From NCBI RefSeq assembly GCF_012844365.1, contig NZ_CP051626.1, forward strand, positions 310,001 through 374,000: a stretch of 64,000 nucleotides of DNA. Reading direction: 5' to 3'. The position numbers were made by a program, and so were the translations under genes. The stretch is from Brevibacterium sp. 'Marine' (GTDB taxonomy: Bacteria > Actinomycetota > Actinomycetes > Actinomycetales > Brevibacteriaceae). How positions within the stretch are numbered: position 1 is the first letter of the stretch; every line of letters begins with the position of its first letter. Positions 16,810 to 25,517 of this stretch are shown one piece after another. Under the pieces are notes generated by a model. It saw only the letters and a list, made by a program, of their open reading frames with translations, searched no databases and was not told the origin of the DNA.

Positions 16810-18771
16810 ATGACGAACGCACTGCCCGCCGAGGCTCCGCCGCCGGAGTCGATCGACACAGTCGAGAAATACGACCGCGAATCGCGCACACGCGACATCT
16901 GGTCGACGAAATGGGCGCTGCCGCTGACGGTCTTCGCCGTCGGACTCTCCCTCTACCAGATCTACTACGCCCTCTTCGGGGGACCGCCGACCCTGGTCCA
17001 CCGCGGCATCCACGTCGGCGCGATCCTCGTCCTCTGCTTCGCCGTCCAGCGCTTCCGCCTCCGCGAGACGCGCTCGACCCCGCCCTGGTTCGACTGGCTG
17101 GCCATCGCCGGCTCCGTGGCCATCGCCGTCTACCTCGCGGTCGTCTTCGACCGGCTGACCGTCAGCGGCGGCCGGTTCGAGACCATCGACGTCGTCTTCT
17201 CCGTCCTCTGCCTCGTCCTCGTCCTCGAGGCGGCCCGGCGGGTCACCGGCCTCGTGCTGCCGATACTGGCCGTGCTCTTCATCGTCTACGACTACTACGG
17301 GCGGTCGATGCCCGGTCTCTTCCGGCACCGCGGCTATGACCTCGACCGGATCGTCACCTTCATGTACGAGTCCACCGAGGGCATCTTCTCCACGGCCATC
17401 GGCGTGTCCTCGACCTACATCTTCCTGTTCATCCTCTTCGGCGCCATCCTGCAGAAGTCGGGGATGGGGCAGTTCTTCAATGACATCGCCATGGCCCTGG
17501 CCGGACAGGCGCGCGGCGGTCCGGCGAAGGTCGCCGTGCTCGCCTCCGGATTCCTCGGGTCGATCAACGGTTCGGCGATCGCCAACGTCGTCACCACCGG
17601 TGCCTTCACGATCCCGATGATGAAGCGGGTGGGCTACCAGCGCAACTTCGCCGGTGCCGTCGAATCGGCCGCCTCGGTGGGGGGTCAGATCATGCCGCCG
17701 ATCATGGGCGCCGCGGCCTTCATCATGGCCGAGACCCTCGGGGTTCCCTACACGCAGATCGTCCTCGTCGCCATCATCCCGGCCGTGCTCTACTACCTCG
17801 GCATCCTCATCCAGGTCCACCTGCGGGCGACGAGTCAGGGTCTGCGCGGCATCAGCCGGGAGAACCTGCCGGCGGTCATGGACGTGATGAAGGAACGCGG
17901 GCACCTGCTGCTGCCGCTGCTGTTCCTGCTCTACATGCTCTTCTTCTCCGGGACGACCATCCTCTTCGCCGCAGTGACGACGATCTTCGTCACGATCGCG
18001 GCGGCGATGGTGCGCAAGAGCACCCGGATGTCGCTGCTCGACATCGTCCACGCCCTGCGCGACGGGGCGCTGACCGCGGTGTCCGTGGCGGTGGCCTGTG
18101 CCTGTGTGGGCATCATCGTCGGCGTCGCCACGCAGACCGGGTTCGGCGTCAAGCTGGCCGGGACCATCGTCACCATCGGCGGCGGATTCCTCCTGCCGAC
18201 GCTGCTGATGACCGCGGTCGCCTGCATCATCCTGGGCATGGGGCTGCCGTCGATCCCGGCCTACATCATCGTCGCCACGATGGCCGCGCCCGCCCTCGTC
18301 CAGCTCGACGTGGCACCCCTGGCCGCTCATCTCTTCGTCTTCTACTTCGGGCTCTTCGCCAATATCACCCCGCCCGTGGCCCTGGCGGCCTTCGCCGCGG
18401 CCGGTCTGTCGGGTGGGTCTCCGATGCGCACCGGATTCCTCGCGATGCGCCTGGCCCTCGGCGGGCTCATCGTGCCCTTCGTCTTCGTCTATCAGCCCGA
18501 GCTGCTCATGCTCGACGGCTCGGCGGTGGACACGATCCGGGCCGCGGTCATCCTGCTCATCGGGGTCACTCTGCTCGCGGTCGCAGCCGAAGGACACATG
18601 TTCGTGCCGCTGCCGATCTGGCTGCGCATCGTTCTGGCGCTCGGGGCGATCGGTCTGGTCACGCCCAACCATGTGCTCGACCTCGTCGGTGCGGTCGTGG
18701 CGCTCGCGGCACTCGGTGCGGCGATGTTCATGGCCAAGCGGCAGGAGCGGCTGCACTGGCGAGAGATCTGA
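16810..18771 (+). CDS. TRAP transporter fused permease (TAXI class, DctQM fusion)
   Basis: 653 residues from ATG 16810, five bases after the DUF1850 stop. After a 45-residue polar N-terminus there are about four small-subunit (DctQ-like) helices and then the DctM-like large subunit with repeated Gly-rich re-entrant motifs (GSINGSAIANVVTTGAF, GQIMPPIMGAAAF, GMGLPSIPAYI, NITPPVALAAFAAAG). Such fusions transport carboxylates with Na+ and the TAXI binding protein. The long reverse-strand frame over this gene is a composition artefact. A terminator hairpin follows. Confidence 0.9.
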   Translation: MTNALPAEAPPPESIDTVEKYDRESRTRDIWSTKWALPLTVFAVGLSLYQIYYALFGGPPTLVHRGIHVGAILVLCFAVQRFRLRETRSTPPWFDWLAIAGSVAIAVYLAVVFDRLTVSGGRFETIDVVFSVLCLVLVLEAARRVTGLVLPILAVLFIVYDYYGRSMPGLFRHRGYDLDRIVTFMYESTEGIFSTAIGVSSTYIFLFILFGAILQKSGMGQFFNDIAMALAGQARGGPAKVAVLASGFLGSINGSAIANVVTTGAFTIPMMKRVGYQRNFAGAVESAASVGGQIMPPIMGAAAFIMAETLGVPYTQIVLVAIIPAVLYYLGILIQVHLRATSQGLRGISRENLPAVMDVMKERGHLLLPLLFLLYMLFFSGTTILFAAVTTIFVTIAAAMVRKSTRMSLLDIVHALRDGALTAVSVAVACACVGIIVGVATQTGFGVKLAGTIVTIGGGFLLPTLLMTAVACIILGMGLPSIPAYIIVATMAAPALVQLDVAPLAAHLFVFYFGLFANITPPVALAAFAAAGLSGGSPMRTGFLAMRLALGGLIVPFVFVYQPELLMLDGSAVDTIRAAVILLIGVTLLAVAAEGHMFVPLPIWLRIVLALGAIGLVTPNHVLDLVGAVVALAALGAAMFMAKRQERLHWREI

Positions 18772-18804
18772 GCGGCCGGCGTTCGGGTGATCACGACGCC
18801 GCTC

Positions 18805-18831
18805 GGCCGGGGCTCGAGTCAGACCCCGGCC
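18805..18831 (+). terminator. Terminator of the TAXI TRAP operon
   Basis: GGCCGGGG and CCCCGGCC form a perfect 8-pair stem around an 11-base loop, 33 bases after the permease stop. The rest of the 316-base gap up to the MarR gene holds a second hairpin (GGCCTC-TGAAAA-GAGGCC, 18978-18995), a palindrome GGTATACC (18997-19004) and the MarR-type operator; I see no gene in it. Confidence 0.55.
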
Positions 18832-19017
18832 AGGCGGGGTGCGTGGGAAGTGTGGGGCGTGAGGCAATACGATACCCCCGGAGTGAGATCGGAGCCGTGG
18901 GGCGGCTCTGCTCGACCTCTGCCAACCGGGGGCACGTTGGGGATATGCCGGGTACTGTCGTCGAGGGGTGGTCGACGGGCCTCTGAAAAGAGGCCGGGTA
19001 TACCATTGAACTACGGT

Positions 19018-19037
19018 TTTGTTGACGGTGCAACAAA
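19018..19037. promoter_or_regulatory. MarR-type operator
   Basis: TTTGTTGACGGTGCAACAAA: 7-base perfect arms with a 6-base spacer, 50 bases upstream of the MarR gene start. Size and spacing are typical for MarR dimers, so it probably mediates autoregulation. Confidence 0.55.
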
Positions 19038-19087
19038 TGTGCCTGGCGACACGCTGGACGGCACTTCGCAGACGGATAGACAGGCTG

Positions 19088-19549
19088 ATGGACAAGACGA
19101 CTCCCGTAAGCAGCATGATCAGGCAGAACGGCCCGATCAAGATCGCCGCATGGCGGCTGATGATGGAGAAGTACCAGGACTTCATGACGCGGTTCGAAGC
19201 GGAGTTCCGGGCCCGCCACGAACTGAGCGCCAATGAGTTCGACGTCCTCATCAATGCCCGACCTGCAACTCAGGTCAGACAGCGGGATCTGCTGCGCAGC
19301 CTCGTCATCAGCCGCAGTGCGCTCAGCCGGCTGCTCGGCAAGCTCGAGAAGCGGGGGCTGGTCAGGCAGGAACCCGACCCGGATGATCAGCGCGGGGTGC
19401 TCGTCACCCTCACCGAGGCGGGGGTGAGGCTCTGCGACGAGGCGGCCGAGACGAATGCCGAGGTCATCTTCGCAGGCTTCGCCGGAGTCACCGACGCCGA
19501 GGCGGAGGAGATCTTCCAGCTCGTGTCGAAGATCTGCCCGGTCGGGTAG
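19088..19549 (+). CDS. MarR family transcriptional regulator
   Basis: 153 residues from ATG 19088. The winged helix spans about residues 50-115 (RQRDLLRSLVISRSALSRLLGKLEKRGLV as helix-turn-helix, then DPDDQRGVLVTLTEAG as the wing). The DxRxxxVxLT-like wing pattern is diagnostic of MarR. A perfect operator palindrome lies upstream. The pirin and GNAT genes follow after 49 bases on the same strand and may be in its operon; the TAXI TRAP operon upstream could also be a target (inference). Confidence 0.85.
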   Translation: MDKTTPVSSMIRQNGPIKIAAWRLMMEKYQDFMTRFEAEFRARHELSANEFDVLINARPATQVRQRDLLRSLVISRSALSRLLGKLEKRGLVRQEPDPDDQRGVLVTLTEAGVRLCDEAAETNAEVIFAGFAGVTDAEAEEIFQLVSKICPVG

Positions 19550-19598
19550 GGGAGCGGGCACCCTCCCCGCAGCCCTCGAACCTCGGTAGCATGTGGCC

Positions 19599-20642
19599 AT
19601 GAGCAACGTTGAGACCCGTCCCGAACAGGTCGTCTGCACGGCCGGAGGTCTTCCCGGCCCCAACTGTGACCAGCAGGGACGTTCGCCGGTCGAGATCATC
19701 ACCGCCCGCGAGGTGCCGCTGGGTGGACCCCGCGCGATGACAGTGCGGCGGACCCTGCCTCAGCGCCAACGCTCGCTGATCGGTCCCTGGTGCTTCGTCG
19801 ACCACTACGGTCCGGCCGATGTCTCCGTCACCGGCGGAATGGACGTCGCACCGCACCCGCACACCGGACTGCAGACCGTGAGTTGGCTGTTCGAAGGCGC
19901 CATCCAACACATCGACTCCGGCGGCAACGCAGGCCTCGTCCTGCCCGGCGAGGTCAACCTCATGACCGCGGGCCGAGGCATCTGCCACTCCGAGGTCTCG
20001 ACCGACGATACGACGACCCTGCACGGCGTTCAGCTGTGGCTGGCTCTGCCCGATGCCACCCGCCACCAGCCCGAACGCGAATTCGAGCACTTCGAACCCG
20101 AACCCGTGCTGCTTGACGGCGGGGAGATGCTCGTCTTCCTCGGCCGCCTCGGCGAGGGATCCTCACCGGTGCGCACGCACACTCCGCTGGTCGGCGCCGA
20201 GATCCGCCTCGATCCGGGCGCAGCCATCGACCTGCCCGTCGATCCGCGGTTCGAGCACGGCCTCCTCGTCGATTCCGGTGATATCAGCCTGGAGAACGTC
20301 GATCTGCCGGTCGCATCGATCGGCTATACGGGCATCGGCGTCGATGAACTGCGCATCGCCAATCGCAGTGACGACCCCGGTCGGTTCATCCTCATCGGCG
20401 GTGAGCCGTTCACCGAAGAGATCGTCATGTGGTGGAATTTCGTCGGCCGCACCCACGAGGAGATCGCCCGGTACCGCGAGGAATGGCAGGCCGAAGGCGA
20501 CCGTTTCGGCGTCGTCGACGGCTACGTCGGCAAGGGCGGGCCCGGGCAGAACGCCGATGGGATGGGCAGGCTCCCCGCGCCGAGGCTGCCCGACGTCACG
20601 ATCAGAGCACGGAAGAATCCGCCCCCGCAGGTGCAGAGATAA
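19599..20642 (+). CDS. Pirin family protein
   Basis: 347 residues from ATG 19599. It has the bicupin fold with the metal ligands of pirins: His86 and His88 in APHPHTGLQT, and His130 and Glu132 in GICHSE. The second half contains the pirin_C domain (ILIGGEPFTEEIVMWWNFVGRTHEEI). Bacterial pirins are cytoplasmic iron proteins; some have quercetin dioxygenase activity, others bind and modulate metabolic enzymes. The exact role here is unknown. A GNAT gene follows after 12 bases, so the two are probably translated from one mRNA. Confidence 0.9.
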   Translation: MSNVETRPEQVVCTAGGLPGPNCDQQGRSPVEIITAREVPLGGPRAMTVRRTLPQRQRSLIGPWCFVDHYGPADVSVTGGMDVAPHPHTGLQTVSWLFEGAIQHIDSGGNAGLVLPGEVNLMTAGRGICHSEVSTDDTTTLHGVQLWLALPDATRHQPEREFEHFEPEPVLLDGGEMLVFLGRLGEGSSPVRTHTPLVGAEIRLDPGAAIDLPVDPRFEHGLLVDSGDISLENVDLPVASIGYTGIGVDELRIANRSDDPGRFILIGGEPFTEEIVMWWNFVGRTHEEIARYREEWQAEGDRFGVVDGYVGKGGPGQNADGMGRLPAPRLPDVTIRARKNPPPQVQR

Positions 20643-20654
20643 GGAGCGTCAACC

Positions 20655-21029
20655 ATGCCGAAGACATTCGAGGACAAGACCGGCGCCCAGGTCACGGTCT
20701 CGCTGAACGATGCAACCCAGGCGTATGAAGTCGCCGTCGCCGATGGGACCGTCGCCGGGAGCGCATTCTTCCTGCCCGGACCCGACGCGGAGACCGAACG
20801 CATCTTCTACCACACGGTCGTCGACGAGCAGTTCGGCGGTCGCGGACTGTCGAAGATCCTCGTTGCTGAGGCACTCGACGACTCTCGCGAACGTGGTGTG
20901 ACCGTCGTGCCAGTCTGCCCGCTCTTCGTCACGAAGCTGCAGGAGACCGGTGATGACTACGCTGCGCTGGGCGGGAAGTTCCGCAACGCGACGGGCGCCG
21001 ATTTCGACATCGTTGAGCGGCACAGCTGA
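20655..21029 (+). CDS. YjdJ-type small GNAT acetyltransferase
   Basis: 124 residues with an AAGGAG ribosome site and 12 bases from the pirin stop. It has the short-GNAT layout: a beta-rich first half, then VVDEQFGGRGLSKILVAEAL (acetyl-CoA binding motif QxxGxG/A, here QFGGRG) and a final CPLF segment (VVPVCPLFVTK). These compact GNAT proteins acetylate small molecules or protein N-termini; the substrate cannot be inferred. Confidence 0.8.
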   Translation: MPKTFEDKTGAQVTVSLNDATQAYEVAVADGTVAGSAFFLPGPDAETERIFYHTVVDEQFGGRGLSKILVAEALDDSRERGVTVVPVCPLFVTKLQETGDDYAALGGKFRNATGADFDIVERHS

Positions 21030-21099
21030 GTTCGGGCACGCGTGGACTCGACCTCGGGCGCGACGGTGTCGTCGTGACCGGTCAGCCGCCTCGGCGGAA

Positions 21100-21513
21100 T
21101 CAGTTGATGATCTCTTTGTCGTCGTCTGCACGGATGGCCGCGAGGCGCTCGCGCCACATGTGCAGGTCCTGCTCGCTCAGTCGTTTCCAGTCGGTGACCT
21201 CGCGAACGATGCGCAGGGGTTCGCTGCTGCGGAAGGACCGTGTGGGGTTGCCGGGGAACTTCTTGTCCGTGACGTTCGGGTCGTCGACGAAGTCGCCGAG
21301 GGGTTCGACCTCGTAGACGTGCGGAGATCCGGAGTTGAGTGCGGCCACCTCGGCGGCGAGCCCTGCCCCGTCGACGAGCGAGGTGAAGTAGATATGGTTC
21401 ATCGTCACTTCAGGCCGGTAGTTCGAGGCGTACCCTGCGGTCAGCAGGTCTCCGGGGGCGAGTTCGGCACGGGTGCCGTGGAAGAAAGGTCCTTCATCGA
21501 GTGCTGCAGCCAT
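21100..21513 (-). CDS. arr: Rifampin ADP-ribosyltransferase
   Basis: 137 residues from ATG 21513. The whole sequence follows the Arr pattern: FFHGTRAELAPGDLL, SNYRPE, NHIYFTSLVDGAGLAAE, VYEVEPLGDF and DPNVTDKKFPGNPTRSFRS. Arr transfers ADP-ribose from NAD+ to the ansa-chain hydroxyl of rifamycins and inactivates them; chromosomal copies are common in environmental actinobacteria. A TATATT box (21526-21521 on the minus strand) lies 7 bases before the ATG, so the message is probably leaderless. Divergent from the Nramp-like gene. Confidence 0.93.
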   Translation of the reverse strand: MAAALDEGPFFHGTRAELAPGDLLTAGYASNYRPEVTMNHIYFTSLVDGAGLAAEVAALNSGSPHVYEVEPLGDFVDDPNVTDKKFPGNPTRSFRSSEPLRIVREVTDWKRLSEQDLHMWRERLAAIRADDDKEIIN

Positions 21514-21749
21514 GGCGTCGAATATACGCTCGCAGACTGCGAATCGGCCTGAGGATCGGCGACTAGAATGGGCCGTGAGCGGGTGGTGAACAGCCCTGCG
21601 GAATGGGTTGAGACTGCGGCGCTTCCCGGGTGTTGAGACTTCCGTTCCGGAATGTGACGACCTCGGCCATACTCTCCTGAGCGAACGATGCCCCGTGCGA
21701 ACGTCTCCGGTGGCGTCGACGAACCCACGTGAAGGAGCCCACCCCGCCA

Positions 21750-23057
21750 ATGTCCGCCGAAACGACATCGCAGACGAAGAACGCCGCCTCGGCGCCGACA
21801 TCATGGGCTGGACGCCTCCGCCTCATCGGTCCGGGGATCGTGTTGGCACTGGCCAGCGTCGGCGCTTCGGACATGATCACGACGATGAACTCCGGCGCCG
21901 AATATGGTCTGGCGCTCATCTGGGTGTTCACGGTCGGCATCATCCTCAAGTTCGTCCTCTCCGAGGCGGTGTCGCGGCTGCAGATGAGCGGCGACCGGTC
22001 ACTGCTGTCCCACCTCACCCGGTTCGGCGGGCGGACGTTCCCGATCCTGTTCCTCATCGCCGAGCTGCTCGTCGGGCTGTTCTTCGGTGCCGGCGTCATC
22101 GCGGTGACGACGAGCATCCTGCAGGCGATCTTCCCGGTCCTGCCGTTCTGGCCGACCGCGATCGTCGTGCTCCTCTCCGCCGCGGTGCTCGTCGGAATCG
22201 GCCGGTACGGAATCGTGGAGAAGGCGATGATGGGCTTCGGCATCCTCATGTTCTTCGGCATCCTCGCCCTGGCGATCTCCGTGTTCCAGGGTCAGGATGC
22301 TCAGGAAGTCGCCGCGGCAACGATTGCACCGACGTTCCCGAACACCTCGATCATCACGGTGATGTCGCTCATCGGTGGGGTCGGGGGAGCGACCGGCATC
22401 CTCGCCTACTCGTTCTGGATCCGCGAGAAGGCGTGGCGGACACCCGACTGGAAGCCTGTGGTGCGCCTCGACCTGGTCATCAGCTACGGACTCGTCTTCG
22501 TCTTCGCCGTGGCGATGAGTGCTGTCGGTGCCTTCATCCTCTACGGTCAGGGCTTCACGATTGCGGACAATGATGCTCTGTTCGCCATCGCCGATGACCT
22601 GATCGGGCGGATCGGTGAGACCGGGCGGCTCGTGTTCCTCATCAGCTTCCTCGCCGTGGTGTACACGAGTGTGCTCGGCGGGTTCTCCGGGATCGCCTAC
22701 GTCACCGCCGACTGCCTGCGCGTTCTGCGCCGGTACCCGCACCAGGACGAACCGGCCCACGAGATGTCGGCCAAATCCTTCGAGTTCCGCGGCGCCCTCG
22801 TCTACCTCTCGATCGCGACGCTGGTCATCATGAGCCTCGGCAAACCGGTCACTCTCGTCCTCGTCTACGCGGCGATCAGCGCGTTCATCCTGCCGGTGCT
22901 CGCGCTCGCCCTGCTCGTCATCCTCAATCGGTCGACCGTGCCGGCGCAGCTGCGCAACACGAAGTGGTCGAACTTGCTGCTGGGCATCTGCCTCGCCCTG
23001 TTCGGATTCCTCGCCGCCCTGCAGGTGCGGGAGTCGGTGATGGGGTTCATCGGGTGA
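21750..23057 (+). CDS. Nramp-related transporter lacking the canonical metal motifs
   Basis: 435 residues from ATG 21750 (a GTG at 21729 would add seven residues). Eleven or so helices and the N-terminal pattern GPGIVLALASVGASDMITTMNSGAEYGLALIW identify the Nramp fold. The first-helix DPGN metal motif is replaced: the Asp remains in GASDM but Pro-Gly-Asn is gone. The sixth-helix MPH motif is replaced by GGVGGATGILAYSFW. In canonical Nramp proteins these residues bind Mn2+/Fe2+, so the transported ion (Mg2+ or something else) is uncertain. About 190 bases of leader separate a TAGAAT box (21571-21576) from the start. Confidence 0.8.
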   Translation: MSAETTSQTKNAASAPTSWAGRLRLIGPGIVLALASVGASDMITTMNSGAEYGLALIWVFTVGIILKFVLSEAVSRLQMSGDRSLLSHLTRFGGRTFPILFLIAELLVGLFFGAGVIAVTTSILQAIFPVLPFWPTAIVVLLSAAVLVGIGRYGIVEKAMMGFGILMFFGILALAISVFQGQDAQEVAAATIAPTFPNTSIITVMSLIGGVGGATGILAYSFWIREKAWRTPDWKPVVRLDLVISYGLVFVFAVAMSAVGAFILYGQGFTIADNDALFAIADDLIGRIGETGRLVFLISFLAVVYTSVLGGFSGIAYVTADCLRVLRRYPHQDEPAHEMSAKSFEFRGALVYLSIATLVIMSLGKPVTLVLVYAAISAFILPVLALALLVILNRSTVPAQLRNTKWSNLLLGICLALFGFLAALQVRESVMGFIG

Positions 23058-23063
23058 GCGACC

Positions 23064-24626
23064 TCAGCCTCCTGCCGGTTCGGGGTGGCGCAGCTGCACC
23101 TTGTTGATCTTGCCCGAGGCATTGCGGGGCAGGGCCGGAACGATCTCGAGGCGCTTGGGCTGCTTGAACCGGGCGAGTCTGTCGTCCGGCCACGCCTGGA
23201 GCTCATCGAGCGTGAGGGCGTCATCGTCGGCGGCGAGAGCGACAGTGGCCACGGGAATCTCGCCCCATTGCTCGTCGGGACGTCCCGTGACGGCGATCTC
23301 GGCGATCTTCGGGTGTGCGGCGATGACGTTCTCGACCTCGGCGCAGTAGATGTTCTCCCCGCCCGAGATGATCATGTCCTTCTTGCGATCGACGACCCAC
23401 ACGAAACCCTCCTCGTCCTGACGGACGAGGTCACCGGAGTGAAACCAGCCGCCGGCGAACGCCGTCGCCGTCTCCGCGGGTTTGCGCCAGTAGCCGGACA
23501 TGAGGTTCGGTCCGCGGTAGACGATCTCGCCGACCGCGCCGACCTCGACGTCGTTCATCGACTCGTCGACGATGCGCGCTTGAACCGTGGGAATCGGCTG
23601 CCCGATCGAACCGAGCTTGCGCCGGGAGTCGCGACCGCGCAGGGCGCAGGTGATCGGTGACATCTCGGTCTGGCCGAATACGGCGACATTCATCGCGTCG
23701 GGAAACGTCTCCGACATGGTGCGCAGCAGCGTGTCGGAGGCGGGTGCGGCACCCCAGCTGATGACGCGCAGATTGAGATCGCGGGTGCGGGCGCTGGGTT
23801 CGGCACAGATGAGCTGCCACTGCTGAGGCACGTTGAAGACGATCGATGCGCGCTCACGTTCCCAGGCATCGAGGAGTTCGACGGGATCGAAGGAACCCAG
23901 AGGGTGCACCACCGTGGGGATGCCGATGACGAAGTTCGCGGCGATGGACCCGAGACCGGCGATGTGGAACAGGGGCGCGGTGAGAAAGGCGATGTCCTCA
24001 TTGACGATGGTGTTCACCTGCAGGCAGGTGACCGCTTGGGAGAAGAGATTGATGTGGTCGAGCATCGCTCCCTTCGGCCGTCCCGTCGTGCCGGAGGTGT
24101 ACATGATCAGTGCCGTGGTGTCTTCGGGCACGTCCGGGAAGTCAGTCTCTCCGATCTTCTCGGCGATGAGGTCGGCATAGGACTCCCGGTCTTCGGTAGC
24201 CTGCCCGAACACAATGACGCGCTTGAGCCGATCGGTCACCTGGCCGACGGCATCGATCAGCGCCAGCAGCGGCTCGTCGACGAGGATGATGTCCGCGTCG
24301 GCGTCATCGACGATATACCCGAGTTCGGGCGGGGTGAGTCGGATGTTGACCGGAACCGCCATCGCGCCGAGGCGGTTGATCGCGAACACCGCTTCGACCA
24401 CCTGAGGGTGGTTGAGGGTGAGGAGCAGGACTCGGTCGCCGAAGCCGACGCCGCGGCGGCGAAGCGCGGCGGCGAAGGCATCCATGTGATCGCGGGTCTC
24501 GCGCCACGTCGTGACCTCTCCGCGGAACTTCATCGCGGTGGCATCCGGTTTCATCTGCGCATGGATGGCGATCTGGTTCATCCAGTGGTTGCGGCGGGTC
24601 TGCGAGGGAATAGCAGCATCGGCCAT
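23064..24626 (-). CDS. Class I adenylate-forming acyl-CoA ligase
   Basis: 520 residues from ATG 24626 (MADAAIPSQTRRNHW). Core motifs in order: TALIMYTSGTTGRPKG (P-loop), FGQTEMSP, GWFHSGDLVRQDEEG, DRKKDMIISGGENIY and the C-terminal Lys in NASGKINK. It activates a carboxylic acid to the CoA thioester via an acyl-adenylate; the sequence type fits medium- or long-chain fatty acids. It is divergent from the TetR regulator and shares an operator-like sequence with the acyl-CoA dehydrogenase upstream region, suggesting a small fatty-acid degradation regulon. Confidence 0.9.
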   Translation of the reverse strand: MADAAIPSQTRRNHWMNQIAIHAQMKPDATAMKFRGEVTTWRETRDHMDAFAAALRRRGVGFGDRVLLLTLNHPQVVEAVFAINRLGAMAVPVNIRLTPPELGYIVDDADADIILVDEPLLALIDAVGQVTDRLKRVIVFGQATEDRESYADLIAEKIGETDFPDVPEDTTALIMYTSGTTGRPKGAMLDHINLFSQAVTCLQVNTIVNEDIAFLTAPLFHIAGLGSIAANFVIGIPTVVHPLGSFDPVELLDAWERERASIVFNVPQQWQLICAEPSARTRDLNLRVISWGAAPASDTLLRTMSETFPDAMNVAVFGQTEMSPITCALRGRDSRRKLGSIGQPIPTVQARIVDESMNDVEVGAVGEIVYRGPNLMSGYWRKPAETATAFAGGWFHSGDLVRQDEEGFVWVVDRKKDMIISGGENIYCAEVENVIAAHPKIAEIAVTGRPDEQWGEIPVATVALAADDDALTLDELQAWPDDRLARFKQPKRLEIVPALPRNASGKINKVQLRHPEPAGG

Positions 24627-24776
24627 GGTGACACCTTTCAAACTTCGTCGTCTGCCGCCCTGCGTGGGCGGTCGGTCCTCCGTCCGGAGGCGACGGGAGC
24701 CGTCGAGCCGGATGCCGTCGGATCGGAAGGAGCGGTGTGTCTTGAGTATCGCACCCTCACGGACGGAAGTCACGGA

Positions 24777-24802
24777 TTTTTCTAATACGTATTCATAAAT
24801 GT
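24777..24802. promoter_or_regulatory. TetR operator candidate, ligase side
   Basis: Contains TTTCTAATACGTATT with a perfect 10-base palindrome AATACGTATT (24784-24793), then CATAAATG. The stretch aligns without gaps with the site before the acyl-CoA dehydrogenase gene (26705 onward): TTTCTA, six variable bases, ATT, three variable bases, AAATG. It lies in the 284-base ligase-TetR gap, which otherwise holds only GC-rich sequence and, before the TetR start, a TTAGAT box about 8 bases from the ATG. Confidence 0.5.
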
Positions 24803-24910
24803 GATGGGAGCCGGTTCTGCTTGCCGCACGTCGATGCGGGGCAAAACGTCGGTCAGGTGGGAGGCGGAGAGCCGCCTCGGTGGTTTTCGAATTGCTGTTA
24901 GATTGGTCGC

Positions 24911-25513
24911 ATGGTCGAATCGGTCTCGAAGTCCGCACGCACTCGGGGGCGGATCCTCGATGCTGCCGCGGGTGTCCTCAGCCGCAAGGGCTATGCGGGG
25001 ATGCGCATGGCCGATGTCGCGAAGGCGGCTGGAATCCAAGCCCCGGCGATCTACTATCACTTCCCCTCTCGCGACGATCTCGTCGAGGCGGTGATGTGGG
25101 AAGGTGCGCATCGGGTGCGGGTTCATCTCGAGGCCGTGCTCGCGGAGCTGCCGGAGCACACGCCGCCTCGGGACCGCCTGCTGGCGGCGGTGGAGGCGCA
25201 CCTGCGGTGCGAACTGGACATCTCCGATTACACGATCGCCGCAGTGCGCAATGCCGGACAGGTCCCCGAGAAGGTGCGAGAGCGACCGGCGGCGGAGGAG
25301 AGTGCCTACAGCCGACTGTGGCAGACGCTGTTCCGGGACGCGGCGGAGGCCGGCGAGCTGAGGGAGGACCTCGACATCAACGTCTTCCGCCTGCTGCTGC
25401 TCGGGTCGATGAACTGGGCAGTCGAATGGTGGAACCCGCGCACTCGATCTCTCGAGGACCTCATCTCCTCGACGCAGGATCTCGTCCGCCATTCGACATT
25501 CGCACCGGACTGA
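24911..25513 (+). CDS. TetR family regulator (fatty-acid type)
   Basis: 200 residues. The N-terminal helix-turn-helix is classical: TRGRILDAAAGVLSRKGYAGMRMADVAKAAGIQAPAIYYHFPSRDDL split over residues 10-57, with the recognition helix around AIYYHF. The C-terminal domain (about 70-195) binds the inducer, probably an acyl-CoA judging from the neighbours. A TTAGAT box ends 8 bases before the ATG, consistent with leaderless expression. It stops four bases before the convergent acyl-CoA dehydrogenase. Confidence 0.88.
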   Translation: MVESVSKSARTRGRILDAAAGVLSRKGYAGMRMADVAKAAGIQAPAIYYHFPSRDDLVEAVMWEGAHRVRVHLEAVLAELPEHTPPRDRLLAAVEAHLRCELDISDYTIAAVRNAGQVPEKVRERPAAEESAYSRLWQTLFRDAAEAGELREDLDINVFRLLLLGSMNWAVEWWNPRTRSLEDLISSTQDLVRHSTFAPD

Positions 25514-25517
25514 GTTC

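Noticed and set aside
15299..16891. A 530-codon minus-strand frame over the TAXI and DUF1850 genes
   Set aside because: Antisense shadow of well-supported genes; no ribosome site and no recognisable motif.
18976..19022. A functional tRNA gene
   Set aside because: Only a D-arm-like piece and one hairpin are present; there is no T-arm, no matching acceptor stem and no CCA-proximal region.
16723..19254. An 843-codon open frame on the minus strand across the TRAP permease
   Set aside because: Composition is Arg/His/Asp/Glu/Gly-rich without domains, and it mirrors the codon pattern of the real membrane protein on the plus strand.
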